A stretch of 64,000 bases of DNA from Thuidium tamariscinum (GCA_947034885.2 OX344753.2:6944001-7008000), one strand, 5' to 3'; numbered from the stretch's first letter, positions 39,701-51,853 are shown. The notes: generated by a model not told the origin, from the sequence alone. Program-made: numbers and translations.

Positions 39701-42700
39701 GTAGCCATTATTGTTACAGTAATTTTTTTGGTAAAGCTTCGAAGCATTGGGGTGCGATCACAAGAGATGCATCATGTATGTCCTGAAGATTTACTCACAA
39801 GATTTGGCTGCGGATCAGAATTTGAAAAGGTTACGAAACGGGCTGTTCAAGGATTATGGGCTCAACGGTCGCGATTGGGACTTGTTGGCGGTCACATCAA
39901 TGTATTCACAAGCGAGTGGACACACAAGGTGCATTCCTGATTTTAATAGGGGTTACTGAGGATTTAGAATCTTTTCTATACTTAACTGCGGACGTAAGTA
40001 TTACAAAAAAGAGGAATATGGAAACTATTTCATTGTTCTATTTTATGAATTTACTCTCAAAACTTTCAATTTTTTCTGATCAGGAGTGAAGCTGGAATTT
40101 TCATGCGTATGGTTTGGTTCAAGCTATGACACTGCATTTCTTAAATTGCAATATTGTTAATGTGCGAAATGTGCAATAGGATGCAGGCATTGGCACCAGC
40201 ATTGATTCGTTCTATGAGTACCTTCTGAAGGTCAGTTTTGTACGTTTTCCTGTGTCATGAGAATATGTTTATGTTGTTTGAATGCGGTGAGTTTTATTCC
40301 GTAGCCCTCTCTAGGTTTGACAAAGAGCTCTGTTATTTTAAGATCGTAATGACGACTCCCTGTGAAGTATTCATGAACTGCATATAAAAGTATGTTGGCT
40401 AGTTTGTACTTTAGTTTATCGATCTCTTTGCTTATTAAATAATGATTACTTCGATTCAGTACATATATCAGGCCAACGTTGGAAGTATAAGGCTGGTATG
40501 GTGTCTCTTTAGCAGTTATCTGAAGAGCGTTCTTGTGGGCATAGTGTTTCCCGCTGATTAATTATCTTTGTTTGAAGGCATACTTGCTTCTGGGAGATGA
40601 AGAGTACTTGTTTATCTTCCAAGAGGCTTATAAGTCTGTCATGCGTCATCTCCATAATGAGCCCTGGTAAGCAAACACGCTGGACAATATCGGTTTTATT
40701 TTTCAAGTAAATCATGCCTGTCAGTTCAAAATCGGCTTTTTGCATGGTTTTCATCAACTTCATTTCATTTTACGCTTTCGCTCGATAGATTTTTTTCTAA
40801 TTTTTGATTTGGGTTATTCTGTGCTAGGTATTTGGAGGTCAACATGAACTCAGGAGTTGTTGTGTGGCCATTGTTTAATAGTCTTCAAGCCTTCTGGCCA
40901 GGTTTGCAGGTACGTGCTGCCTGTAATATTTTGAAATTCTTTCCGCAATGATGCGATTTCTCCTTTATATTGTAACCTGTTCATTCAGCTTTAGAGATGA
41001 CTCAGCTGTTGTGTTTTCCACTTTGAGAGTACAAGTTGTTGCTTGTTTCTATGAATTTCATAGTTTCCTTTCACCAGGTCTTGGCAGGTGATGTTGAACC
41101 AGCAATTCGTACTCACAAGGCGTTCTATGCTGTATGGAAGCGTTATGGATTCACACCAGAGGGCTTCAATTTGGCCACATCTAGTGTGCAAGTAAGGGAG
41201 TCCTCCCGTAATTGAACTCTCATAATGACTTGTCAATATAACCTCGTTTACGATTCCACTTGTATCTGTTCTTTCAGGTGAGTAGTCCGAGAACTTCCTC
41301 CGGAAGTGGGGATATGGAGGGGTCTGTCTGAGATCTGTTCTCTGTTGATGAGTACATAACATTGTTGCCCTAGCTCTAAAGCTTCTCCTTGTGACGACTC
41401 TGCACATTTATCTTGATTTTTTTATTTTTCTATGTCTAACTATTGGGAAACTGGTCTTGTTTAGAGCACATCTCATGGAAGGGATATGTATTGTGCAGCC
41501 AGGTCAAAGGAGTTACCCATTGCGCCCAGAACTTGTAGAGAGCACTTACATGCTTTATAAAGCCACTCGAAATCCTATGTAAGAGGACCGTTTAAATTAT
41601 ATCTGCTGCTGCTTTGGAAGCATTGGTGTGTCCCTGCTTCGTTATTTGTTCTAGTCCTACGTCCTCGCTTTCTAATTCGTGAATGAGTTTAATTGAGGTT
41701 GAGATGTTCAGATATTTAGTATGTTTGATGAGTTTTGGGTGCAGGTACTTAGATGTTGGACGGGACATAGTGGCAAGTTTGCAGAAATCGGCAAAATGTC
41801 GGTGTGGATACTGCCACATAGCAGATGTGGAGTCACATGAACAAGATGATCACATGGAGAGCTTTTTCTTATCAGAAACTGTAAGTGGTTCTTTTTTTTG
41901 CAGCCTCCTTTTTTTTAGCGATGAAAGTGCTCACTGTTGAGATTGAGCGCTGACTTTTCTTAAACTCACTGTTGCATGTTTACAGGTAAAATATCTCTGG
42001 TTACTTTTTGATTTGGCCGCTGGTGGTGACAACTTAATAGAGAAAGGTCCTTACCCGTGAGTGTTTCAGACCTTCTTCCTTGTTCTGTGTTAGTAATGAG
42101 ATGGATTGGAGCGTTATAGTGCACAGCATTATAACGAAGGGAGTCACCTGCTGCAATCTTACATTTATGTTGTATGTGATGGTGTGAGTAGTAACAAATG
42201 TAGCTGTTTAATTGGTATCATTTCTTGCATTCTTTACGATGTAGAACCAAAAATATATATGAATTGGGTAATTAAACAAGTTCGGACAATCAAACTGAGG
42301 AATTTGTGTTTGCTTATTTATCTGTGCTTCATTTTTTCAGGTATATTTTCAATACAGAAGGTCACTTTTTGCCGATGTCTCCTGAGATATCGCTGCCGAC
42401 TGAGCTTTGCAATTTTCCAGGCAGTTTCTGCCCAGAACGTATTGCTGGAAGACTTGGAGATGCTAAAAGTAAACTGATGAAAGAGCTCGAGGAGAGCAGA
42501 AAAGCTGATGCACTTCTTACTGGTGACTGCAACGGCAGTGACTTGGACAGTCAAACTTGCGCAAGTACACAAAATAAGAAGCGTGGAGTCAAAGACAGAG
42601 ACTGGACTGTCCCTGCAGGGAGCTCTTTTAAAGTACGTACTTGATCATTTTCATCTACAGTTGGTGCTCCTCTTTAATCTGCAAGTGCTCAGTTGTCCAA

Positions 42701-43811
42701 AGGTGACTATTTCCATGTCTATTGGAGTTGAAATAACCATTTAGGAAGTTTCTATGAAGGTAAAAAAATTTCCCAATAAAAAGAAGATACCATATCCTTC
42801 ATTTTTGAGCAATCGAAGTATGTTTTTAAAGCTAAGACTACAATAAACCTCTAGCTTGGGTTCTTGGGGGCTAATCCATGCAGGGAAATCCTGAACTTGA
42901 CTAGAAGAACTGCTCTTTTGGATTATGCAGTGATTATATTAAGGTAGAACCACCTATACCTGATGACTTAAGCAATTCTGGAACATATCATGAGGAATAT
43001 GAGACTAAGCAAATTTTTCCCATGTAGCAAGATTAAAAAAGATGGGGATTGCAAATTTTTCATAATTTTATTCCCAAAACTGAAATTACTATGATTTTTA
43101 GAAGCCAAAAAGTGCTTTGAACCCATAGCCAATGTTTAGAGTCTTCTAATTTGGATCATAGCCAAGACTGCTTTCCCAATCGGTACTTCCCACACACTTT
43201 ATGACACTTTGGGACATGTGTCATGACCTTGTTAGTCCCAACCTTGAAAATGGGGGAAAGTACATTCCAAGCTTTGATTGTAAATCTCTTTTAGCCTTGG
43301 TTGAAAATAGCCACATCCTATAGGTTGGGTATGGATCCTTGATCGGGAATAGGTGGTTCTACCTTAGAACCGGGTAAAATTGGCATAAAAGTGCTTTTTT
43401 CATTCATTTTCTCTCTCTACTGTGCAGGGAATGTGCCCTAGACCCAATCTTTGGAGACAACTCGGGTTTGATCTCGCTTTACAGTCCCCAGCAACTCCCC
43501 GAGCGAAGCCCGTCTCCAGTGAGGCTGCAAATCGACTTGCAGCTGCACAGGATGACAAACCTTCTGGGGTGAATTCTTTTACAGTAAGCATGATTACCTC
43601 AGGCTCTATGCAACCAAGCACCCTAGAGAAGCATGCCAGGGAGTTCTTGGCACAGATATTAAGTGGATCAAGATCTAGTAGCAACAGTCCTGCATCAATC
43701 CAAGTCATCAGTGGCGAAGAAGCTGGTGGAGTTATCCTCCAAGGGAAAGAGAGGCAAAATGCTTTGGATAGTATCAAGGTGGAAGAAGACACACTACCAG
43801 AAAGCAGGTGA
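36799..43811 (+). CDS. EDEM-type class I alpha-mannosidase (GH47; MNS4/MNS5-like), 746 aa, 17 exons
   Basis: Exons: 36799-37110, 38122-38241, 38448-38540, 38655-38741, 38879-38969, 39103-39158, 39486-39558, 39819-39928, 40180-40230, 40578-40666, 40828-40909, 41078-41191, 41499-41578, 41745-41880, 41986-42056, 42341-42632 and 43428-43811 (stop TGA). All phases agree. One intron (39159-39485) uses a GC donor. Residues 57-76 are a hydrophobic signal anchor. The GH47 domain runs from LRDEVKDMFYHGFDNY (about 101) to about 535, with catalytic-site motifs VFETTIR (Glu183), SIDSFYEYL (Asp323) and LRPELVES (Glu437), and the calcium-site motif NTEGH (Thr527). EDEM proteins trim mannose from misfolded glycoproteins in the ER to mark them for ERAD. 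The C-terminal 200 residues are low complexity and less certain. MNS4 and MNS5 could not be told apart. The last intron carries a TIR element. Confidence 0.94.
42942..43364. mobile_element. TIR element in the last EDEM intron, about 423 bp
   Basis: Inverted ends AGGTAGAACCACCTAT (42942) and ATAGGTGGTTCTACCT (ending 43364) match perfectly over 16 bases and with mismatches for about 7 more. Both sides are flanked by TA, which could be the target-site duplication of a Tc1/mariner-type element. The interior is AT-rich with no coding frame. The insertion is wholly intronic (intron 42633-43427). Confidence 0.8.
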
Positions 43812-45488
43812 CTTGGTATGGCGTGTTGTCAAGCACTCAGGTTTGAGTGTTGTCTCATTGCAAAACATGGATATGGCACTTGCCTGCTCGGATCATGGCC
43901 GAAATAGGCCAATGTGAAAGGGCATTGCGAGGTTTGTATCATAGTCTGTTGCGTTGCATCCTCGATTTTCCTCACTTTGTCTTCTCATTCAATTTATTGA
44001 CCCCTCGAAGGCTCCAGGGGTTCTGTATTCCTGCCAAGCTCTGATTTAGTCGTGAGCTTGAACAGGTAACGGCTCAGGAGAGAGCTCGGATCTCGGCTTG
44101 ATCTAGATTGCTGTATGCTTGGTCTCGCAGTTGGGAGCAGTAGGCTAGTAGAGAGCAGGTACCAAAAATATAGAAGCGTTGGCAATGAAGTAGTCATTTG
44201 AAAATTTATAACTAATTAATCGTTCCTCCAAAGTTTATGCAACCACTTGCATTTTGCTACATGAGTATTTTCTTCAGCATAAATATTTTCGTCATCACTT
44301 TCTCTTGCCACAGAGGTTATTCGGCAGATTTTAGATGTTTTGCCTTGCCCTTGTAAATGAACCCTTTGAAGAGGAGCAATTATGGGTGCACTCACCTCAG
44401 AAGACGGACCTTACGACTGTATAGAGTGATAGTGTCCCAGGCACGGATTTTCAGAGGGTGCCTTGTGACACTACAGAATGAGAGCTTTGAATTGGATAAG
44501 CCAATTGACAAGGGAAAAGGAAAATTATCACAATGGATGTGGCATTAGACATGATAACATTAGAGAGATGTGTATCATTATGTCATTTATGAATTTATAT
44601 CTAATTCTTGGTGCAATGAAATTAACCAGGAAGGATGTTGTGGATATTAAGTGTTTGATGAATGATACAGAATCCTTTTATGTAAGCAAGAAGTGCAAAT
44701 GTTCATTGTTGGAGTTTGGTGTAAAAAGAGGTCTTGTAGAGTAGTTTTACCTCCAATGAATACTCTCGGTTTTTCTTAGAGCAAATGACTTACATTGTTC
44801 TTAGGGTCAATAGGTGTATGCATTGTTTCTGGTTAGAACAATGAAATCATCCATCAACCACTTTTCAGCCTTAATGTTCTTCAAAGATTTTAAATCCATC
44901 CGTAAAAAAGTAATTTTTTCTGATACATAAAAACCAATTGGTGAAGAAGACCATTGCAACTCATGTCTTGCTGTCTTCCTTATTATGAAGTCATAAAATT
45001 GTTGGAAATATTTTTTTTTCTTGTTGAAAAAGATGACTTAAAACAAGTAGTGCATCTCTTGCACTAATTGAATTAATCTGCGAAGTTCTTCCCTATTCCT
45101 TTGTTTATTGAATTCCGAAAAAGTGGTGCTCGTGGAGAGTGAAAAGAACATGAATATCGCATTTGTCATCGTATTCAAACCTTGATATGCCCGAACTCTG
45201 TATTATCACTCAGGAATTCTAGATGGCATACACCTGCAGTTTTATCATATTGACCTTGCAACGTTCGAATCATAGAAACTTGATCAACATGCTGAAGCTT
45301 GAATGTTGAGTTTCGAATGTAATACCTTCAGAGCAATTCAATTTAAATATGGCAAAGCAACAGAAATACCAGAGAGTGCACGAACTCCCATGAAAGAATG
45401 TCATCTACATCTACAACTCGTACTGTACAATGTTCTATTTACGTTCAAACTATTATCTGCAAAAAAAAAAATTACCCTAAATGGGTAA
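43812..45488. other. Convergent intergenic region between EDEM and TFIIIA
   Basis: The two flanking genes converge here, so both 3' UTRs and polyadenylation regions should fall in this interval. No separate gene is supported. Composition declines in GC away from the EDEM stop codon. Confidence 0.5.
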
Positions 45489-47594
45489 CTAATGAAGGGA
45501 ATGACTTCGCCACTTTTGTGGAAGAAGATCGTCCACGTTTTGGAGTCCATGTCGTTTTCTACCACCTCGTGATTTCAGTCTGTGCTGTAAGTCTTCGGCT
45601 TCAAAATCTCCTCCCTGCACAGACAAACCACGTTATTCAGTATCAGAGGACCTTGCAACTGAGTCATGAATAATTACTGCTATGAGTACCAAAATCACAA
45701 TAAACCTTGTTCAGATCATGTCCAAACGCACCACAACACGTGTCAAAAAGAAAAGCAGAATCACAACACATGAGAGTGATACGAAGTCCAAACTACTCAC
45801 CAATAAAGGATTAGAATGTTTGCTGCACTGTTCATGCTTATCACGCACAGATTTGTATGCAAACCGCAATCCACAACCAGCATGTGCGCAAGCATAGGGC
45901 TTCAGGTCCATGTGGACTGCTCGGATATGAGAATTCAGATTGGAGTTCTGCGAGAAAAACAGTACGAAAACAGAGGTTGAAACGTCAATAGGGCATTCAC
46001 AACCAAACGAAGTGATTCATGATCAAGAAAACAAACCGCCTTGCATCAGACCTAAGTAATTCGAAAATATACTGTGATACGAAATATTCAATAAAAAAAT
46101 TCTAACGCACTTGTACCTTGTTGTAACTGTGCAAGCATCCTGGATGTGGACACCTCAACACCTGCTCTTCTTGATGTTTTCGAGCATGGGCTGCAAGGCT
46201 CGTCTTCAGCATGGACACACCACACGTTTCGCAAAAAGCAAAGCAATGTGCAACCTTCGTATGTATTTTTAACTGAGAGCGAGTCTCAAAAATTCCCCCA
46301 CATCCAGGCTCCATGCAAACTGCTTGAGAGATTGACATAGGATCTGCAACAAAACCCCAGAGACCATCAATTAAAAAACTTTAGGACGCACTGCACCTGC
46401 GATTAAGAAACTGAACCAAAACGTCATTAGAGGCACATCAACTTTGAGAGCTTACCGTGCACATTATCAATATGCGTCTGCAATAAGGACGGATATTTGA
46501 ACGTTTTGCCACACCCAGATTCAGGGCACATCAGTTGAGCATCTGCTTTCTTCGATCCACGAAGAGTTGAACCCCATTTTTCGTGAAGCTTAAAGTGCCT
46601 CTGAAGGTTGCCATTCACATTGAATGAGAGGTCACATCCTTCCCACGTACAAGGAAATAGGTTGCCTTTATGGGTAAGTGAATGGCGATTAAGATGGTCC
46701 TGGCGTTTGTATTGTCTGCCGCAATTCTCAACCGGGCAAACAAATGACCTCTGTAAATCAAGCGACAAAGTTAAAATTTTCAGTAATTAGAGGATCTGTG
46801 TCAGGATCGCCGAATTCGTTACATTGTCGATGCTGCAACAATAAAAAGACGACAAACATAAGTGAGTAGGAATTAAAGAACAGCACCGGAAGTTCTTACG
46901 AGGGTATTACCCTCAGGAACTAAACCGGCCCAAGGCACCTTGACTTCAGAGTTCGGTATGGGATCTGGTAGGCCATTGGATTTTGCTGTATAGTTCCCTG
47001 CTCAATCCTAGCAAACAATCCAAGCCACCACGTTAACAACATGATTATAAAGACGGTTCAAAATGAAATGATTAACTCATGAAGACACTGTCGAACAAGA
47101 ACTGCACGACTCTCTCCGTGTAATAAGCAACCTCCAGGAAAAATGATTCACGACTCTGTATCAACGGTCAAGAAACCGCAATTCCACACAAAAATTCAAT
47201 TTCAATTTATGAATTCAAAAGAAATCCCCACAACAGAAATAGACCCGAAGTTCACATACATTGGACATCAGTTCGGCGTACAATTCTCCTAAAAGATAAA
47301 TTCACTTACATCCTTGGAATGAGAACACATGTGCTGCTTCAGCAACGAACACTTCAAGTGCAAACCCCCACATACTTCACACTTGTATTTCCCTTTCACA
47401 TTCCCCTTCGAAAATTCACTCTCCTCCTCATAATTGACAACGTTCTCCTTTGAGTCAAATTCCTCCTCGCTGCACAACGAAGGCGCCAGTTTCTCCGAAG
47501 AGATAGCAAATTCATCCTTCCCGTCATCTGAACCCCACGTGCTAGTGTCCGCCGGCAAGTCCGAAAAAGCGCTCGAACACCCGGACTTGCCCAT
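45489..47594 (-). CDS. TFIIIA: Transcription factor IIIA (TFIIIA), 359 aa, five coding exons plus P5SM cassette exon
   Basis: Coding exons in transcript order are 47594-47310, 46750-46456, 46343-46117, 45947-45801 and 45614-45489 (stop TAG). The cassette exon 46985-46900 is described separately. With the cassette skipped, phases match and the protein is 359 aa. An acidic N-terminus precedes eight C2H2-type units, at about residues 72-92, 100-122, 129-151, 170-193, 203-226, 231-250, 258-281 and 289-313. The long linker between units 3 and 4 resembles plant TFIIIA, and the tail carries the basic motif SRGGRKRH, close to the plant RPRGG motif. TFIIIA binds the internal promoter of 5S rRNA genes and 5S rRNA itself, recruiting RNA polymerase III. 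Start: first ATG in frame at 47594; an upstream in-frame TTG was not used. Plant TFIIIA is usually described with nine fingers; I see eight clear ones. Confidence 0.93.
46886..46928 (-). promoter_or_regulatory. Symmetric hairpin spanning the P5SM 5' splice site
   Basis: On the minus strand the 43 bases pair as CCGG/CCGG, GTTC/GAAC and GAGGGT/ACCCTC around an AAT loop, separated by internal loops TTTA/TT and CT/GTAA. The donor C|GTAAG falls in the internal loop on the 3' side. The pairing is directly visible; an effect on donor recognition is inferred. Confidence 0.75.
46900..46985 (-). promoter_or_regulatory. P5SM cassette exon (plant 5S rRNA mimic) of TFIIIA
   Basis: This 86-nt exon lies between coding exons 1 and 2, with acceptor ACAG at 46990-46986 and donor GTAAGA from 46899. 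It contains GATCCCATACCGAACTC, TGAAGTCAAGGTGCCTTGGG, matching the 5S rRNA stretch GATCCCATCAGAACTCCGAA and AAGCGTGCTTGGG. Inclusion after phase-0 exon 1 reads 21 codons and then a TAG, and 86 is not a multiple of three, so the included transcript cannot make TFIIIA. In plants, ribosomal protein L5 is known to bind this mimic and promote skipping, which ties TFIIIA output to 5S rRNA/L5 balance. That mechanism is established for the element; its operation here is inferred from conservation. Confidence 0.92.
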
Positions 47595-48438
47595 GATCTC
47601 GTCGGAGTAAACCCTTTCGTTTAACAAGAATACCAACTCCTTTCTAAAATCACAGAAAACTCTCTATGCAAATTATCTGTCCGAATGCGAATGATTCGCT
47701 GCAAAATCCCGAAGAAATAAATACAAGCCCCTCAATGCACATTGAAATCGGGAAACGAGTCGAATTCAAAGTAAGATGTACACTCAGCGTAAGGGCTAAA
47801 TCTTTCACCATTTCATTCCAAAGAAACTATTCTCTGTGCACGAAGAAATTCGCATGAACCCTGCGAGCCTCCGGGACCTTCAATGCCTCGAAAGCTTCAC
47901 AAACCCCTCAATACACATCCAATTCCAATATCTCGCTCGGATCGCATCCCTCTGATGACATAATAAAATTAACTAACTATAGTGTAGAACTAAATTTCTA
48001 GAGCAGTGACGCTGGAAACCGTCTCCTACCAATCTCGGACCCAAGTAGGCTGTGTAACGATGTCTGGAACGAAAAATATCCTTTACTAAAAAACCGAGGG
48101 GCGACGCTGTTGAGGCAGAATCGGTATCGCAACCGCAACGGACCTCACTTTGTGCATTTTGAATGTGGTGGCATATTGGAAAGAAAACCTCCGTTCCTAT
48201 CCAGAACTAAAAACGATGCAATCCCGTTTCCAAATCCTAAGATCAGCAACCACTAACCGGTGGAAACCAGCGATGACAGCAATCGCCACTGGGGATTTAA
48301 TGAGAAGTTGCAAAGTGATCGGGTTCGGTTTCGGTTTTTTAGGGTTTAAGGTTTCTCTTTCGTCTGAGGAAGAGAGGGTATTAGGTTTTACTGGACTTCT
48401 GGACCCTTTACCGTAGTCCACAGTTGCTTATTTAGGTT
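47595..48438 (-). promoter_or_regulatory. Promoter and 5' leader of TFIIIA
   Basis: Mixed composition upstream of TFIIIA. A telo-box (AAACCCTAA on the minus strand, 48347-48339) lies about 750 bp upstream of the ATG, so the transcript may start near there and have a long or spliced leader. A plus-strand open frame (48150-48416) has no recognisable motif and is not called. Confidence 0.45.
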
Positions 48439-48720
48439 TAACCCTTAAATGCCGGACCTATAACCACTATTTTCAAGCCCCTGTGCCCAACCCTCAGTGT
48501 GCTGCCATTTCGGGACTAGATATGTATTTCGGGACTAGATATGTATTTCGGGACTAGATATGTATGAAATTTTTTTAATTTATTTATCAGAGATGAAGTT
48601 ACATGTCTTCTGTACTTCCCAAAATTGTTAGATTTTTTTGAGGAAAATTGATTTTTCTGAGAATTTTTGAAGAAAAAGTGAAGAAAAATCATATGAAATA
48701 GAAAATTATCTCAAAAATTG
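48439..48720 (+). repeat. Dispersed repeat, copy 2, with a perfect 19-bp triplication
   Basis: Shares landmarks with 26595-26835 (TAACCCTTAAATGCCGGACC then TATAACCAC, and TTTTTGAAGAAAAAGTGAAG). Inside it, ATTTCGGGACTAGATATGT is repeated exactly three times at 48507, 48526 and 48545. The partner copy lacks the triplication. Confidence 0.65.
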
Positions 48721-49028
48721 TGACACGTATCTAAAGTGGTTTAAGATTTCAAGCTTAAAACCTTAGACAACTATAAATAGGTGTTGCAATTAGGAAAATG
48801 TCACTTTTAGATGCAGTTACTATAATAAACTTGTAAAGAGATGCTAAACCAACTGCCATATAATCAATTCTTGAAAAAGATATAGGAATTTGTCTCTTTA
48901 CCAAGGGTGAAAATTTTGAGTTTTTACTTTAAATTGGAGGTTATGAAATACAAAAATCAACCAACGACTAAAGAAGGGTAGGTTTTTATTTGACGATCAA
49001 AGTTGGTCTCCAAAGTGAAGGAAATGGT
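48721..49028. other. Intergenic DNA, nothing recognised
   Basis: AT-rich sequence between a dispersed repeat and a TIR element; no gene or motif is supported. Confidence 0.5.
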
Positions 49029-49508
49029 ATAAGAGGATTTTCAGCTGGTTTACAAGACTGCGAGTTCCCAAACACTAAAAACGCATTGGAAACGCTGGGA
49101 ACGCAGTGCTGATGTGGTCGAGTGACTACCATATCAGAAAATACTCATTAATTAATTATTTTATATTTTAAAAATATTTTTTTAAATCATTTTTTTTCTT
49201 TTTTAAACATTCTGAAATTTTTTGAAAAAGAATTTTTTTTTTTTTCAAAATTCAAAAATTCAGACCTGCAGGGGGCTGGTTTGCAACAGTGGGAACAGTT
49301 TCTGGGAACACCCTTGAAACAGGGGGTTTTTCTAGCGATTTATTGCCAAATTCGAAATTTGATTCGACAGCATTCGCCACTATCTCTGGCCCCCTCCAAA
49401 TATTGCCCTCTGTTGGGAGGGCATGCAAGGCTGTTTCCTGTTCATTTACAGTGCAAAAAAAAAACCCTGGCCTAAAACAATCTTCTTGGGGGCCAGAAAT
49501 CCTCTTAT
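49029..49508 (+). mobile_element. TIR element, family M, copy 3
   Basis: Perfect 12-bp ends ATAAGAGGATTT and AAATCCTCTTAT bound about 480 bp. The left sub-terminal text CTGCGAGTTCCC and the right text GGGAACAGTTTC correspond to the other family M copies. The longest copy in the window; no transposase frame is visible. Confidence 0.7.
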
Positions 49509-51853
49509 GATTGGTGCATCCAAACCTAGCTATATATTCTCTTAGTTTTTCCTATATTCCCATTCAATGAATAACCAACATGGCTTGTTCAAATCCTTAG
49601 TCCAAGTGGCATATTCAATATTCTCTTTGAAATTCAAATTATCAAGTATTGAGATTAAAAAAAATTGAAGGTGAGTGAGAATTTTGCATGGAAAGTGAAT
49701 TTACCTTGTCACCTAGTGGTCTTCTCATTTTGTTTCGAGGGAATAGGGATGAAGTCTAAGAAAAGTAGGATAAACTTCAATGTTAGAAGATAAATAGATT
49801 GCATGCGTTACTTCAAACTAGAAGTAGACTAGAAGTAGACTTTAGTGAAATAGGTCAAATTTTCAATCCAATGAAAGCATTTTAATTCAATGGACATTTG
49901 AATTTTCGATTTAGAATAGCTCTTTGTACTTCACTTTTTGACAAATTTAATGTTTCAATTACAAGATTATTCATGTTAATCAGTTTTGATCTTTGCCGAA
50001 TTCATGATGAGCTTCATTTTGACTAGTATTAGTAATTAAATGAATAAAGTAGGAGGCTTCAATTGCAATCAAGCATTTTAATGAAACCAATCCTTTGAAA
50101 GTGCTAGAAACACTTCGATATAATTTAGATGGATGACAATTCTCTTGTCCAAACGTTGATGATGTATGTCATTATACAATGTACATGTGGAAAAAATCAT
50201 CATTGATATGTGCCCTTTAAGCATAAAATGTTGCTTGTTTTCAAATTAGGAAAAATAAGAAGTGCAATGACAACATTGCAATAAATTTTGATTTTCAATG
50301 GAAAGAGAATTCATTCAAAGCCTATAATAAATCACTTTTGAAAATTAGTTCATCTATTATAAGGCATCATGTCATTGATTAATGGTACATTCTAGGAATA
50401 GTGATAGCTACCTACTTGCATCCTACTTCTAAAAATCATAGGTAATTCCATTTGGATCAAAAAAAATTGATGAAAATTGCCACTCAATGCATTTTCATTT
50501 TTCTTTTTGGTAAAAAAATTTTGAAATGTTTCAACTTCAATTGTTGACTAAAGACCTTTGATTCTCCTTACATCATGTACATTTTATGAGAATTGTATAT
50601 TTTGTAGGCCTTGTCTAGCAAATCCTCTATTTGATTTTCGACCTAGGGACAAGGTTTGCTATGTGTAACTAAGATATTAATTTAAAATATTTTTATTGCA
50701 TATAGTAGGGTTGATTTAAAAATACAAGAAAATGGGGCTCTAACTTTTTTGGAATTCAAGCCAAATTTCATCTTCAAAACTTTGTTTGAGATTTCAAGCC
50801 TCCAATAGAAAATTATGGATAAATTTCAAAGATGATGTTTGAAATTGTCAAAAAAAATGTTCCTTCCAACTTGTCTTTAAAATTTATCCATAACTTTTGA
50901 TTGGTCAGGAGTTTCTAAATCTCAAGTAGATAATTCAAGATGAAAGTTAAAATTATTTTCCACAATAATTTAGTTCATTCAACAAAGTTTTCTAGAAAAA
51001 AAATTATTCTACATTGCTTAAATGAGGTTTGAAAAACTAAATTAGCCAAAATTTCTACTTTGATTTCACTTAACCATGAGCGGTTGAACTCCTACTAATC
51101 CTAATTTATATATCCCACGTGGGTTGTCTTACTTGCTACAAACCAACTTGTTTGAAGAGCTTGTCTTCTCATCTCTACAAATACCAAGGTAAATAGCATT
51201 CAAAAATCAAATGTTGAACATATATATATAATTATTTTGAATATATTGTTGAATTTCATAAAACTAAATTTTGAAGAGAAGAATTTGCTTTGGAAATTTT
51301 AATTAATTATTTGGCATCAATGTTTAAACAATGTCCTATGAGCATGATATATATTGAAATGGTAGTTTTACCTACATAGTAGTTCTATTGATGTGCCCAA
51401 TTTTGCCTATAAGGTTGCCTATATGTTCCAACCAAAATATCCTAATTAATTGTCTTAATCAATATATATGAGTTGATTTTCTTATTGGTTTGGACACTAT
51501 TTTTTTATAGGTATGGTTTAAGATTTGTTAGATTTAGACCCTTTTTGCCCTCATCTCCTATTCACTTCATTTGTATCATATTCCATCCATCAACTTGAGG
51601 TGATGAGCACTTAAATAATAACTATTAAAATTATACCTTCGTGCAAACAATGTCAATATTGCTAGCCCAAGGACTTCATATACTTCATTTGTTTCTTCTA
51701 TGAGCTAATGTTTTTTTTTGAGAAAAAAGAAATATATATTATACAAATATTATCCAACTTCATATCATGTTTGAGGAATATGAAAGTGTGAAATATAATC
51801 TAACAACATCCTAATATCCAACCGAGTCTTTACAAGCACACCTATCCACCACA
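49509..51853. other. AT-rich intergenic DNA with a small foldback
   Basis: No gene is supported. The only bounded structure seen is the foldback at 50761-50950. Confidence 0.5.
50761..50950. repeat. Small foldback, arms about 78 bp
   Basis: Left arm text TTATGGATAAATTTCAAAGA (50812) is inverted at TCTTTAAAATTTATCCATAA (50874). TTTCATCTT (50765) pairs with AAGATGAAA (50937), and TGAGATTT pairs with AAATCTCA. Total length about 190 bp with a spacer of about 35 bases. The size would fit a MITE or a long miRNA-like hairpin; mispairs are spread along the stem. Confidence 0.65.

Noticed and set aside
46900..46985. A true 5S rRNA gene
   Set aside because: Only the central part of 5S rRNA is matched, the flanks are splice sites, and no pol III terminator or complete 120-nt gene is present.
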